The notes under the pieces: generated by a model
What the model saw: the letters and a program-made list of their open reading frames with translations, nothing else
Databases searched by the model: none
What the model was told of the DNA's origin: nothing
Shown here: positions 23,678 to 32,399 of the stretch, piece by piece
Numbering within the stretch: the first letter of the stretch is position 1
Layout: each line of letters starts with the position of its first letter
Position numbers and translations under genes: made by a program
Source: Brevundimonas basaltis
GTDB lineage: Bacteria; Pseudomonadota; Alphaproteobacteria; Caulobacterales; Caulobacteraceae
DNA length: 64,000 bases
Reading direction: 5' to 3'
Assembly (NCBI RefSeq): GCF_014202075.1
Contig: NZ_JACHFZ010000002.1
Span: 1-64,000, forward strand

Positions 23678-24714
23678 ACGACACCCCTGCCCGTCACTCC
23701 CGCCGCGGCCTCGTCATTCCGTTCGCGATCGTGGGCGTCCTGCTCGCCGCCTGGACCGGATGGTGGTTCTGGCTGGCGGGCGAGGTCGAGACCCGGCTGA
23801 CGGCCCAGGTCGAGGCCCTGAGGGGTGAGGGCTGGCAGGTGTCGCACGAGCCGGTCACGGTCGGCGGCTGGCCGTTCCGGACCCGGGTCGCCTTCCCAGC
23901 CGCCGACATCGTGGCCCCGTCGGGCCATGGCGTCGCCGCCGCCAGACTGGTGGCCGAGGCCAGCGCGTGGAATCCCGGCCATTGGGTGATCCTGGCGCCG
24001 GACGGCCTGGTCATGACCCGCGCCGGCAAGGGACAGGTGGCGGTCGAGGGCGAGGCGCTGCGGATGAGCATCAGCCATTTGCGCGACCGGTTTCCTGACC
24101 TCCGGGTCGAACTGGCGCGGCCGACCTTCACGCCCGTGGCCGGAGCCGACCCCTTCCCCCTCGCCTCGGCGGAACGGGTCGAGCTCTATGCGCGGCCCCA
24201 TCTGACCGACGGCGAAGCGGCGACGGACGAGATGGACGTGCTGTTCCGGCTGACAGACGGACGGGGACGGGCCGGCGGTCCGGTGGAGGGCGCGACCCGC
24301 GAGGGCCGGCTGTCGGCCGAGGTCGAGGCGACGATCGAACAGGCCAGCCGGCTGCGTGGGGTCGACAGCGCCGGGGTGTTCGCCCACTGGACGGAAGCCG
24401 GGGGCCGCTTCACGGCGATCAAGGGTCGGCTGCAGGCCGGCGACAGCAGCGCCAGCCTGTCCAGCGACGCCCTGTGGGCCCGCGAGGACGGACGGCTGGA
24501 GGGTCGGCTGGCGCTGACCGCCGAACGTCCGGGCGAGGCCATCGCCGGCCTGGCGGGGTCGCGCTCGGGGGCCGTGAACCGGGTCGGAGCGGCCGGCGCC
24601 GCGGCCGCCGCCGGCGTCCAGGGCGACCGCCCGATGGATCTGGTGCTGATCTTCAACGACGGCCGCACCTGGCTGGGGCCGTTCGCGCTCGCGCCCGCGC
24701 CGAAGCTGTTCTGA
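23674..24714 (+). CDS. DUF2125 domain-containing membrane-anchored protein
   Basis: This 346-residue protein has an N-terminal TM helix (about 13-34) followed by a large extracytoplasmic domain opening with WWFWLAGEVETRL and GWPFRTRVAFP, the DUF2125 signature. Such proteins are widespread in alphaproteobacteria and probably belong to the envelope; no biochemical role is known. A Gly/Ala run near residue 300 is low complexity. It overlaps the helicase (ATGA) and the next gene (TGATG), so it forms one transcript with them. Confidence 0.8.
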   Translation: MNDTPARHSRRGLVIPFAIVGVLLAAWTGWWFWLAGEVETRLTAQVEALRGEGWQVSHEPVTVGGWPFRTRVAFPAADIVAPSGHGVAAARLVAEASAWNPGHWVILAPDGLVMTRAGKGQVAVEGEALRMSISHLRDRFPDLRVELARPTFTPVAGADPFPLASAERVELYARPHLTDGEAATDEMDVLFRLTDGRGRAGGPVEGATREGRLSAEVEATIEQASRLRGVDSAGVFAHWTEAGGRFTAIKGRLQAGDSSASLSSDALWAREDGRLEGRLALTAERPGEAIAGLAGSRSGAVNRVGAAGAAAAAGVQGDRPMDLVLIFNDGRTWLGPFALAPAPKLF

Positions 24715-25397
24715 TGCTGAACACCCCCGAGCCCGACGCCGAGCGGCAGGCGCTGGACCGCGCGGTGGCTGAGGCCGTGCGAGCGCGTCTCGCCGCCGGT
24801 CCCCACCCGACGCCCGAGATCGAGGCGATCGCCCTGCGCCGCGCCCTTCAGGGTTTGTCGCCCCCGGCGACGGCGGCCGTCCGCTGCCTTCTGGGCCGGC
24901 TTGATTCGGCGAGCGGCCCGGCTCTGACTGTCTGGGGTCCCGCCAGCCAGGTGTTGGCCTCGGACCGGTTCGGATTGACGGCGCGGATCGCCGGGACCCC
25001 CGAAGCGGCCTTGATCGCAGCCCGCAACGGCGGGCGAGCGCTCATGGACCTGACGGGCGCCTCCGGCTGGTGGGGGCGGTTGCTGGCCGAGCCGCGTCTG
25101 CGGGTGGTCGGGGCCCTGCCGGACCACGGCCACGGCCTGCCCCGGGCCGTGCTGGTCCAGCCCGTCGATCCGGGGCCGACCGGCGACGATCGCACCTTCT
25201 GGGTCACCGACAGTCCGTGGACGGACGCCCGTATCGTCCAGCGCCTCGGCGAAGGCGGCCTCGCCGCCGACCCGCTCATCGCCGCAGGCGGCTTGAAGCT
25301 GTTCGTGCTCGCGGGCTATGTGCAGCCGGACGACGGGCGGCTGAACGGCGCGCCCGGAGATCTGAGCGGCGTCATCGGCGCCGCCCCTGTATTCTGA
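24714..25397 (+). CDS. chorismate-mutase-related protein with a reduced AroQ region
   Basis: This 227-residue protein lies between DUF2125 and hisC. From about residue 60 it resembles the domain that follows AroQ chorismate mutase in alphaproteobacteria: a segment like LTVWGPASQVLASDRFG, then WWGRLL, a strand ending in VLVQPVDPGPTGDDRTFWV. The N-terminal 60 residues are helical but I cannot find the usual AroQ catalytic Arg/Lys set, so activity is doubtful. Adjacency to an aromatic/histidinol-phosphate aminotransferase supports a shikimate-end role. The family assignment is by pattern memory only. Confidence 0.5.
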   Translation: MLNTPEPDAERQALDRAVAEAVRARLAAGPHPTPEIEAIALRRALQGLSPPATAAVRCLLGRLDSASGPALTVWGPASQVLASDRFGLTARIAGTPEAALIAARNGGRALMDLTGASGWWGRLLAEPRLRVVGALPDHGHGLPRAVLVQPVDPGPTGDDRTFWVTDSPWTDARIVQRLGEGGLAADPLIAAGGLKLFVLAGYVQPDDGRLNGAPGDLSGVIGAAPVF

Positions 25398-25412
25398 ATC
25401 CGAGGAACCGCC

Positions 25413-26501
25413 ATGACCGACGCACCCGCGCCCAAACCCGGCATCCTCGACATCGCCCCCTACGTAGGCGGCAAGTCCGCCATCGCCGGCGTGGCCGAGC
25501 CGATGAAGCTGTCGTCCAACGAGAACATGCTCGGCGCCGGGCAGTTGGCGCGCGAGGCCTATGAAGCGGCGGTCCGCAACATCCACATCTACCCTGACGG
25601 CCGGGCGACCAAGCTGCGCGACGCCGTGGCCGGGCACCACGGGCTGGAGCCGGAGCGGCTGATTTTCGGCAACGGCTCGGACGAGGTCTTCGCCCTGCTG
25701 AACCAGACCTATCTGACGCCGGGCGACAATATCGTCACAGGCCAGTACGGCTTCCTCGCCTACCGGATCAGCGCCCTGGCCAACCAGGCTTCGGTCAAAC
25801 TGGCGCCCGAGCCGGAGTTCAAGGCCACGGTGGAAGCCCTGCTGGAGCAGGTCGATGAGCGCACCCGCATCGTCTACGTCTCCAGCCCGTCGAACCCGAC
25901 CGGCAGCTACAACACCGGCGAGGAGATCCGTCGGCTGCACGAGGGGCTGCGACCGGACGTCCTGCTGGTCGTCGACGAGGCCTATGCGGAATACGTGACC
26001 GAACCGGACTGGGAAACCAGCTTCCCGCTCGCCCGCGACAGCGAGAACATCGTGGTCACCCGCACCTTCTCCAAGATTCACGGGCTTGGCGGGCTGCGCA
26101 TCGGCTTTGGCTATGCGCCTCTGAAGGTGGCGCAGGCCGTGGACCGCATCCGCCTGCCGTTCAACGTCTCGGTGCCCGGGCTCGAGGCGGCCGTGGCGGC
26201 TCTGGGCGACGAGGCGCACCAGCAGGCGTCGCGCGACCTGATCCACACCTGGCGTCCGCGCATGGCCCAGGCCATCCGCGGCTTCGGCTTCGAGGTGCTG
26301 CCCTCGGCGGGAAATTTCGTGCTGGTCCGGTTCAAGGATGTCGAACAGGCGCAGCGCGCCAACGACTATCTGAACTCGAAGGGCGTCATTGTGCGGCCGG
26401 TCGGCGGCTACGGTCTGCCGGAGGCCCTGCGCATCACCATCGGCACCGAGGACCAGAACCGCGCGGTTCTGGACGCCCTGAGCGAGTTCGCGGCCCGCTG
26501 A
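25413..26501 (+). CDS. hisC: histidinol-phosphate aminotransferase
   Basis: HisC is a fold-I PLP aminotransferase of histidine synthesis; in several alphaproteobacteria this type also transaminates tyrosine and phenylalanine precursors. The 362-residue protein shows KLSSNENMLG, GNGSDEVF, SPSNPTGSY, DEAYAEY, the PLP lysine in TFSKIHGLGGLRIGF and the C-terminal LRITIGT. The ATG follows GAGGAACCGCC. The neighbour resembling chorismate mutase makes an aromatic amino acid role plausible. Confidence 0.92.
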   Translation: MTDAPAPKPGILDIAPYVGGKSAIAGVAEPMKLSSNENMLGAGQLAREAYEAAVRNIHIYPDGRATKLRDAVAGHHGLEPERLIFGNGSDEVFALLNQTYLTPGDNIVTGQYGFLAYRISALANQASVKLAPEPEFKATVEALLEQVDERTRIVYVSSPSNPTGSYNTGEEIRRLHEGLRPDVLLVVDEAYAEYVTEPDWETSFPLARDSENIVVTRTFSKIHGLGGLRIGFGYAPLKVAQAVDRIRLPFNVSVPGLEAAVAALGDEAHQQASRDLIHTWRPRMAQAIRGFGFEVLPSAGNFVLVRFKDVEQAQRANDYLNSKGVIVRPVGGYGLPEALRITIGTEDQNRAVLDALSEFAAR

Positions 26502-26534
26502 TCCCGCCCGGTCGCTCTCCGATCGCGAAGGAAC

Positions 26535-27344
26535 TCACTGGCGACGGAAGATGCGGCTGGCCGCCCAGCCGGTGAAGGCCGCCAGCAGGACGCAGAGAAC
26601 GCCGTAGGTCCACGGGCGATTGTGGGCGAACTCGAAGATGTCGCGTTCGATGCCGACCTTTTCGACGGTCAGGGTGAGGTTGGAGACCGAGACGGGATCG
26701 CCGTCCTGGAACAGCCAGACCTCGGCGAAATACTGGCCGGTCGGGGCGACAGCGGGCAGTTCGATCTCGGCCCGGAACAGACCGCGGTCGACGAAGCGGA
26801 CGCCCTCGGGATCGGTGTTGTACAGGGCCGCCGCCTCGCGCAGGCGGATCACCGCGCGGCGCCAGTCGAGATAGTCCTCGCCAAGGCGGCTGATGACCAC
26901 GTCCCGCACGCCGTAGCGAGTGACGACGCGGCTCTCCTCGGGGGCGTTGATGCGCAGGTGATCAACACCGACGCCCAGACGGCGGAGGTCGCCGAAGTCG
27001 GCGATGTCGCCGAGCGGCCGGGTCGAGGCGGTCATGTAGAAGCCGGGCGCGCCCTCGAACACGACCGGGCGGCTGTTCAGCCAGACCCCGAGGTTGCGGG
27101 TCTTCTTGACGAGGCGGACGGGCGCGTCGGGCCCCCTCACGACGACCACCACGTCCGTGGGATCGTCGCCCGGATTGAACACGGCGCCGTAGAGCACGAT
27201 GGACGCCCCGCTGAAGCCGGAGTCGACGCTGACGCGGGCCTCGGTCAGGGCGGCGGCGACCCTCAACCGGTCCTCGGTCGCGGCCGACCGTTCGGGCGCC
27301 GGGGCCTCGACGGCGGGCGGGGGCGGAGGCAGGGCCTGAATCAT
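26535..27344 (-). CDS. TIGR02186-family membrane protein, partner of a TauE exporter
   Basis: This 269-residue protein has a proline-rich N-terminus and then a periplasmic beta-rich domain (VDSGFSGASIVLYGAVF, VVVVRGPDAPVRLVKKTRNLG, VWLNSRPVVFEGAPGFY). A single C-terminal TM helix (about 243-263) precedes a basic end. This is the TIGR02186 pattern; the family is found next to TauE-type permeases, and its ATG overlaps that gene's stop here. It probably acts with the transporter; the substrate is unknown. Confidence 0.82.
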   Translation of the reverse strand: MIQALPPPPPAVEAPAPERSAATEDRLRVAAALTEARVSVDSGFSGASIVLYGAVFNPGDDPTDVVVVVRGPDAPVRLVKKTRNLGVWLNSRPVVFEGAPGFYMTASTRPLGDIADFGDLRRLGVGVDHLRINAPEESRVVTRYGVRDVVISRLGEDYLDWRRAVIRLREAAALYNTDPEGVRFVDRGLFRAEIELPAVAPTGQYFAEVWLFQDGDPVSVSNLTLTVEKVGIERDIFEFAHNRPWTYGVLCVLLAAFTGWAASRIFRRQ

Positions 27345-28264
27345 TCGGCCACCCCCGGAGCGAAACCGAACAGGTCGGACGGCCGGACGAACAGTTCGAG
27401 GCCCATCTGGATGCCGACCAGCAGGACGATGAGACCGAGCACGGCGCGCAGTTCCTCGGCCCGGAACCGGCCCGACCAGCGGGCGCCGTACTGGGCGCCG
27501 ACGACCCCGCCGAGCAGCAGGATGGTCGACAGCACGATGTCGACCGTCTGATTCCGGCCCGCCTGCAGGACGGTGGTCATGGCGGTGGTGATGATGATCT
27601 GGAGCAGGCTGGTGCCGACCACCACGCTGGCTTTCATGCGCAGGATGTAGAGCATGGCCGGGACGAGGATGAAGCCGCCGCCGACTCCCATGATGGCCGA
27701 CAGGACGCCCGCGAAGGCGCCGAGGGCGAACGGCGGGATGGCGCTGATGTAGAGGCCGGAACGCGGGAACCGCATGCGGAGCGGCAGACCGTAGAGCCAC
27801 AGCGGCCGACGGCGTTCCTTGTGCGGCGTGACCTGACCGCGGACGCGCCGGAGAATCTGGCCGAGGCTCTCGTACAGCATCAGGGTGCCGATGGCGCCGA
27901 GGAAGATCAGGTAGGACAGGGCCACCACCAGGTCCGCCTGCCCCAGCAGGAGGAGGTAGCGGAACAGTTCGACGCCCGCGAGGGCGCCGAGCACGCCGCC
28001 GGCCGCCATGACGCCGCCGATGCGGTAATCGACGGCCTTCCGGGTGGTGTAGCTGATCACGCCCGAGGTCGAGGACGCCACGACGTGGCTGGCCTGGCTG
28101 GCCACCGCGACGGGCGGGGGAATGCCGAGGAAGATCAGGATCGGAGCCATCAGGAAGCCGCCACCGATCCCGAACAGGCCGGAGATGAATCCCACAACCG
28201 CCCCCAGCAGGACCAGGAGCGGCCAGTTCACCGAAACCTCGGCGATCGGCAGATAGATATCCAA
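27341..28264 (-). CDS. TauE/SafE-family sulfite/anion exporter
   Basis: This 307-residue membrane protein has two repeats: GFISGLFGIGGGFLMAPIL near residue 25 and GVLSAIMGVGGGFILVPAML near 190. A basic cytoplasmic loop (RRVRGQVTPHKERRR) lies between, and about eight TM helices are present. It differs clearly from the other TauE protein at 18.2-18.9 kb (longer, different loop). It forms a translationally coupled pair with the TIGR02186 gene. Confidence 0.88.
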   Translation of the reverse strand: MDIYLPIAEVSVNWPLLVLLGAVVGFISGLFGIGGGFLMAPILIFLGIPPPVAVASQASHVVASSTSGVISYTTRKAVDYRIGGVMAAGGVLGALAGVELFRYLLLLGQADLVVALSYLIFLGAIGTLMLYESLGQILRRVRGQVTPHKERRRPLWLYGLPLRMRFPRSGLYISAIPPFALGAFAGVLSAIMGVGGGFILVPAMLYILRMKASVVVGTSLLQIIITTAMTTVLQAGRNQTVDIVLSTILLLGGVVGAQYGARWSGRFRAEELRAVLGLIVLLVGIQMGLELFVRPSDLFGFAPGVAE

Positions 28265-28382
28265 AGGACGCGCCTTCGGCTGGAACTGAGGCTAGGCGCC
28301 GGAAAGGCGACGGTGAAGGTGTCCTATACGCACGCCGTAGCCACCGCCACCGAATGCGCCGAAAAGGCTTGTCTGATCCACG

Positions 28383-31187
28383 TCAGGCGAGCGGCTCGAC
28401 CTTGAAGGCGTCGGCGGCGGCCCGCGCCGCGCCGCGTTCCGACGCCGGCAGGCCGGGCCGCAGCCGCTCGACCGCCGACTGGGCGTCGCCATCCCCGGCG
28501 CGCGCGGCGATCAGATACCATTTGTAGGCCTCCGGAAGATCCGGCTGGATGCCTTCGTCGCCGACCTCGTACAGCTTGGCGACGTTGAACTGGCTATCGA
28601 CCAGACCGGCCTCCGCAGCCTTGCGGAGCCAGTCGATGGCCTCGGGCCGGTTGCGGGCGCCGCCGATCCCCTCGAACAGGTACATGCCGTAGTTGTGCAT
28701 GCCGCGGGCGTCGCCGGCGTCGGCCGCGCGGCGGACCCAGACACGCGCCTCGGCCGGGCTGACGGCCAGACCGGCGGCGCCGTTCTCGTAGAGGCTGGCG
28801 AGATGCAACTGGGCCGGCGCGAAACCGAGGCCGGCGGCCTGTTTCAGGGTGTCGACGCCGGCGGCGTCATCGCCGTCGAGCAGTTCGATCGCCTGACGGT
28901 AGAGGTCGGCGCCACGGGCCTGGTCCTCGGCCGACGGCTGGGCGGGAACCACGGCCAAGGCCGCAACAGGTTGAGTTTCCGGAGCGGCGCCGAAGCCTCC
29001 GAGCGCCGGAAGTCGGACGCCCGTGCCGGTCAGCTCGCCGAAGGCCGCGGCCCCGCCGGCGGTGAGCAGCACGGCCACCGCCGAGGCGCCCAGCGCCTTT
29101 CGCACCGTGTCGCCGCCCCTGGAGGCCTGTTTGTCGAGCCGCTCCTGCAGCCGGGACTTGCCGCCGCGCTTGAGGCCGAAGCCGGAACGGGCGGGCGCGG
29201 CCTCCTCGGGCGCGGCCATCGCCGCGCGGGCGGCGTCGATAGCCTGACGCGTGGACGAAGCCCGACCCTGGGCGGCGGCGGCGCGCAGGGCGCGCGGATC
29301 AACGAAATCGGTCTCGGCGGAGAAATCGTCCGGACCGGCGTCGAACTCCGGCGCCGCGGTGGCCGCGAGCGCGTCGGAGACATCGGCGCCGCCGAAGCCC
29401 TGACCAAAGGCCGACGGGGCGGCGGTCGCGTGGACCGGAGTCGGGGTCGGGGTCGGGTCGAACGCCGGCGCTTGGGGGGCGGGGCCGACTTCTTCGGTCA
29501 GCGACGGCTCAGGCGGGCGGCTGCCGAACGGCGCCGACGGCGGGACGTCCGGGGCGGGGCCGCGCATCATCGCGTCGAATACGGTGGCGGCGGTCAGGAC
29601 CTCGCCGCGGGCGCCGGGAACCGGCTGGGGCTGGGGCTCGGGCTCTGGCGGGGCGAGCTCGGCAGACCAGGCCTGCTGTTCGGCGAAGACCGGATCGTCG
29701 AAGCCGTTGTCGAAGGTCGCTTCGGGGAAGGCCGCGTCCGGGAAGGCGGCGGCGCGCCAGTCGGGCTGGGCGGGCTCGGGCCGGGCGGTCGGCTCGGCAC
29801 GACGGCCGATGTTCTCGCGCGCTTCGGCGATCAAGGCGGCGGTGCGCTCCTCGGACAGGCGCATGCGCTCGGCCAGCTCGCCCGAGGCGCGGTCGTAGTG
29901 CTGCTCGATCTTGTTCGAGCTGTCAGCGAGGCGGCGGCCGATGTCGTCCAGCGCTTGCTGCGAGCGGCGCTCGGACTGGGCGATCCGTTCGCTCAGACGG
30001 TCGGAGATGCGGGTGATCTCGCCGCCCAGCTTCTCCAGCGCCAGGGCATGCCGATCGTCGGCGGCGACGAGCCGCTGTTCCACGCCCTGGGCGAAGCGGC
30101 CCATGTCGGCCTCGACCTTGAGGCTCAGGGCCTCGCCCAGCTTGTCCAGCCCCGCGGTCGCGCCGGATTCGATCTTGCCGACGCGGCCGTTGAGGTTCTG
30201 GGCGATCCGCAGGACTTCGCGCCCCATGGCCTCGACCGCCTTGGCCGAGCGATCCTCGGATGCCTTGACCTGATCGCCAATGGCGAGGACGGCGCGCTCG
30301 ATGCGGTCCATCCGGCCTTCGGCCTCGGCCGCATCCATCCGCCGCATCATCTCGGCACGATTGGCCTCGACCTGTCGGCTCAGCGTCTCGGCCAGCTTTT
30401 CGAAACGCGCAGCCTCGCGGGCGCCCTCGGGCTCGACGCGGGACTCGGCGGCGCGCAGGCGACTGTCCAGATCGGCGAACGAACGCTCGAGGCCGCGCAG
30501 GGCCTCGGTGGTCCGGCCCTGGGCCTGGTCCAGCCGCTGGCCGACCTGGGCCAGCAGCTCGGAGCCGGTGCCCGGACCGGCGATCTTCTCGACCGCGTCC
30601 ATGCGCTGGCGCAGCTCGTTGACGCCGCCACGCTGGCGCTCCTCGATGTCGTAGAGCCGGCCGGCGAGCGCGCCAAGGGTGGTCTCGACCTTGCCGAAGG
30701 TTTCGGCCGTCTTCGGGCCGACCTCCTGCTCGAATTTGCGCAGGCGGCGATGGCCCTCGCGCAATTCCTCGGACAGGTCGTCGATGCGGCGGCCGTAGGC
30801 GCGGCCCGACTCGTCCTGGGCGTCGAGACGGCGCACGAGACCCGAGACGGCCTGGTCGACACCCTGGATAGCCACGGTCGAGCGGCGCTCGGCGGCTTCG
30901 AGACGGGAAGCGATGGCGTCGATCGAGGCGCTGAGCCGCTGCCATGGCGCGTCATCCGACGCATAGGCGTCGTCGACGCGGCGGCTGCGCGCCCGGCGCT
31001 CGAAACTGTCTGCGGCGTGGGCCCGGCGGGACAGAGGGACCACGCCCTCGTCGTCGTCGCCATCTTCCATGATCATGGTGTTCAGCCACTCGCCGAGCGT
31101 CATGCCGGAGCGACGGGCGAGGTCCTTGGCGATCTCACGCGCCCGGGGCTCGATCCCCTTTACGCTCCACGGCGCGGCTGCGCTCAC
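28383..31187 (-). CDS. podJ: PodJ-like polar localization factor (coiled coil, TM, Sel1 repeats)
   Basis: PodJ organises one cell pole in Caulobacter, recruiting pili and signalling proteins. The 934-residue protein opens with PWSVKGIEPRAREIAKDLARR and GMTLGEWLN, typical of PodJ. Residues about 75-470 are a long cytoplasmic coiled coil. A Pro/acidic disordered region (about 480-690), one TM helix (about 696-718) and periplasmic Sel1 repeats (about 775-915) follow. The peptidoglycan-binding domain that ends Caulobacter PodJ is absent; the frame stops right after the last Sel1 repeat. Start GTG. GANTC sites lie just upstream. Confidence 0.75.
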   Translation of the reverse strand: MSAAAPWSVKGIEPRAREIAKDLARRSGMTLGEWLNTMIMEDGDDDEGVVPLSRRAHAADSFERRARSRRVDDAYASDDAPWQRLSASIDAIASRLEAAERRSTVAIQGVDQAVSGLVRRLDAQDESGRAYGRRIDDLSEELREGHRRLRKFEQEVGPKTAETFGKVETTLGALAGRLYDIEERQRGGVNELRQRMDAVEKIAGPGTGSELLAQVGQRLDQAQGRTTEALRGLERSFADLDSRLRAAESRVEPEGAREAARFEKLAETLSRQVEANRAEMMRRMDAAEAEGRMDRIERAVLAIGDQVKASEDRSAKAVEAMGREVLRIAQNLNGRVGKIESGATAGLDKLGEALSLKVEADMGRFAQGVEQRLVAADDRHALALEKLGGEITRISDRLSERIAQSERRSQQALDDIGRRLADSSNKIEQHYDRASGELAERMRLSEERTAALIAEARENIGRRAEPTARPEPAQPDWRAAAFPDAAFPEATFDNGFDDPVFAEQQAWSAELAPPEPEPQPQPVPGARGEVLTAATVFDAMMRGPAPDVPPSAPFGSRPPEPSLTEEVGPAPQAPAFDPTPTPTPVHATAAPSAFGQGFGGADVSDALAATAAPEFDAGPDDFSAETDFVDPRALRAAAAQGRASSTRQAIDAARAAMAAPEEAAPARSGFGLKRGGKSRLQERLDKQASRGGDTVRKALGASAVAVLLTAGGAAAFGELTGTGVRLPALGGFGAAPETQPVAALAVVPAQPSAEDQARGADLYRQAIELLDGDDAAGVDTLKQAAGLGFAPAQLHLASLYENGAAGLAVSPAEARVWVRRAADAGDARGMHNYGMYLFEGIGGARNRPEAIDWLRKAAEAGLVDSQFNVAKLYEVGDEGIQPDLPEAYKWYLIAARAGDGDAQSAVERLRPGLPASERGAARAAADAFKVEPLA

Positions 31188-31188
31188 T

Positions 31189-31313
31189 GATTCGCCTCCC
31201 GACCTTTGAATCGAACGCTACTCATCCAGATCAGGGGTGTAAACGCGTGGTTAACCCCAAGATGTAGGGTCTGCCCATCTTCCTGTGGAAAGCCCGTGCA
31301 CCGCCGGCGACTC
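31189..31313. promoter_or_regulatory. podJ upstream region with three GANTC (CcrM) sites
   Basis: GATTC at 31189, GAATC at 31208 and GACTC at 31309 fall within 125 bases before the podJ start. Several GTTAAC segments are also present. GcrA acts at CcrM-methylated GANTC promoters in Caulobacterales, and podJ is a cell-cycle gene there, so control by the GcrA encoded at 37.3 kb is likely. Confidence 0.5.
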
Positions 31314-31406
31314 TCCTGCCGGTTTGGTTAACGGCAGGTGAAGATTAACGGCCTGGAAAGGACTCGGGCGCTTGCCCTCGCGGCTCCGGCGAGCCACTTG
31401 GCGCGG

Positions 31407-31613
31407 ATGAGCCTGACCGTGACCCTCGCCGCTCTCGCCGTCGCCATCGCCCTGACGGGGTTCGCCGGCTGGCGGGGCGCCCGCCCGTCGCAGCCGCACC
31501 GCGGCGTGCGCATGATCCCGTGGCGCTTCGTGATGGTCTTGGCCGGGGCCGCGGTGATGGTGCTGCTGGTCCACGTCGCGGCCCTGCTCGGAATTCCGCA
31601 GGCGACCCGCTAG
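31407..31613 (+). CDS. small two-helix membrane protein
   Basis: This 68-residue protein has two TM helices (about 3-20 and 41-62) separated by a basic loop (WRGARPSQPHRGVRMIPWR). It looks like a conserved small membrane protein of alphaproteobacteria, with no known function. The frame is also open from a GTG at 31338, which would add 23 residues; I chose the ATG because the first helix then starts normally. Its promoter region is shared with the divergent podJ gene. Confidence 0.55.
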   Translation: MSLTVTLAALAVAIALTGFAGWRGARPSQPHRGVRMIPWRFVMVLAGAAVMVLLVHVAALLGIPQATR

Positions 31614-31738
31614 ACCGAAATCGGCCTTGATGGACGCCGTCCATCGGGGCTCAGATTTCGGTCCAGCATGTTTCCTGGAGCCTGATTCACGGCATCGGCG
31701 GAATCGCGAAGCGATTCCACCGCAACCGATCAGGCTCC
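31613..31738. repeat. two nested hairpins with GANTC sites before the flavin-oxidase gene
   Basis: Hairpin 1 (31613-31663) pairs GACCGAAATC with GATTTCGGTC around an inner GATGGAC-GCC-GTCCATC. Hairpin 2 (31677-31738) pairs GGAGCCTGAT with ATCAGGCTCC around an inner GGAATCGC-GAA-GCGATTCC. GANTC sites are at 31684, 31701 and 31713. The first hairpin begins at the last base of the small membrane gene. Confidence 0.75.
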
Positions 31739-31804
31739 TGCCGGAACCCGCAGGGCCCGCGCCCATTCCCCTGATCGAACCCCCGAAGATCAGGAGACGA
31801 CGCC

Positions 31805-32314
31805 ATGTCCGACAAGCCGCTGACCGCCGCCGAGGCCGAGACGGAATTCTGGGATCATCTGAAGAAGTCGAACACCGGCATGCTCGGCCTCGACCAACCC
31901 GGCTATCACGCCCAGCCGATGACGGCCTTCCGCGAGGAAGAGACCGGGACCATCTGGTTCTTCACCCGTGAGGACACCGATCTAGCGAAGGACGCCGCCG
32001 TGGGATCGGGACAGAGCGCCATGTTCCACTACGGCTCGAAGGACCAGAACGTCTGGGCCTGCATCCATGGCAATCTGTCGGTGCACGGCCACGACCGCGA
32101 GATCATCGACCGCTACTGGAACCCAGTGCTGGCCGCCTGGTATCCGGAGGGCAAGGACGATCGGATGCTGACCATCCTGCGCTTCGACGCCGACGACGGC
32201 CGGGTCTGGGTCAACGAGGGCGGCTTCTTCAAGTTCGCCTATGAGATCGCCAAGGCCAATGCGACGGACACCCTGCCGGACGTGGGCGGGGTGGCGGACG
32301 TAAAGCTGAACTGA
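31805..32314 (+). CDS. pyridoxamine 5'-phosphate oxidase-family (general stress) protein
   Basis: This 169-residue split-barrel flavoprotein of the general-stress FMN-binding type has TGMLGLDQPGYHAQPMTAF, a TIWFFTREDTDLAKD strand and WNPVLAAWYPEGKDD. These correspond to the stress-protein-26-like PNPOx family. It probably binds FMN; true PdxH function is unlikely because it is short and lacks the PdxH C-terminal domain. AGGAG lies nine bases before the ATG. It is preceded by the double hairpin. Confidence 0.82.
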   Translation: MSDKPLTAAEAETEFWDHLKKSNTGMLGLDQPGYHAQPMTAFREEETGTIWFFTREDTDLAKDAAVGSGQSAMFHYGSKDQNVWACIHGNLSVHGHDREIIDRYWNPVLAAWYPEGKDDRMLTILRFDADDGRVWVNEGGFFKFAYEIAKANATDTLPDVGGVADVKLN

Positions 32315-32399
32315 GGCGTCAGTCAGCAGGCAGCAAGAAGTCGAGGGCGGTGGCTACGGACATCATCGCCCCCGCCGCCAGTGGTCTGATGCCTGTCGC

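Noticed and set aside
28695..31190. An 831-codon open frame antisense to podJ
   Set aside because: It mirrors the Ala/Glu-rich podJ coding sequence and yields Gly/Arg/Val-rich, motif-free protein, as expected for the opposite strand of a GC-rich gene.
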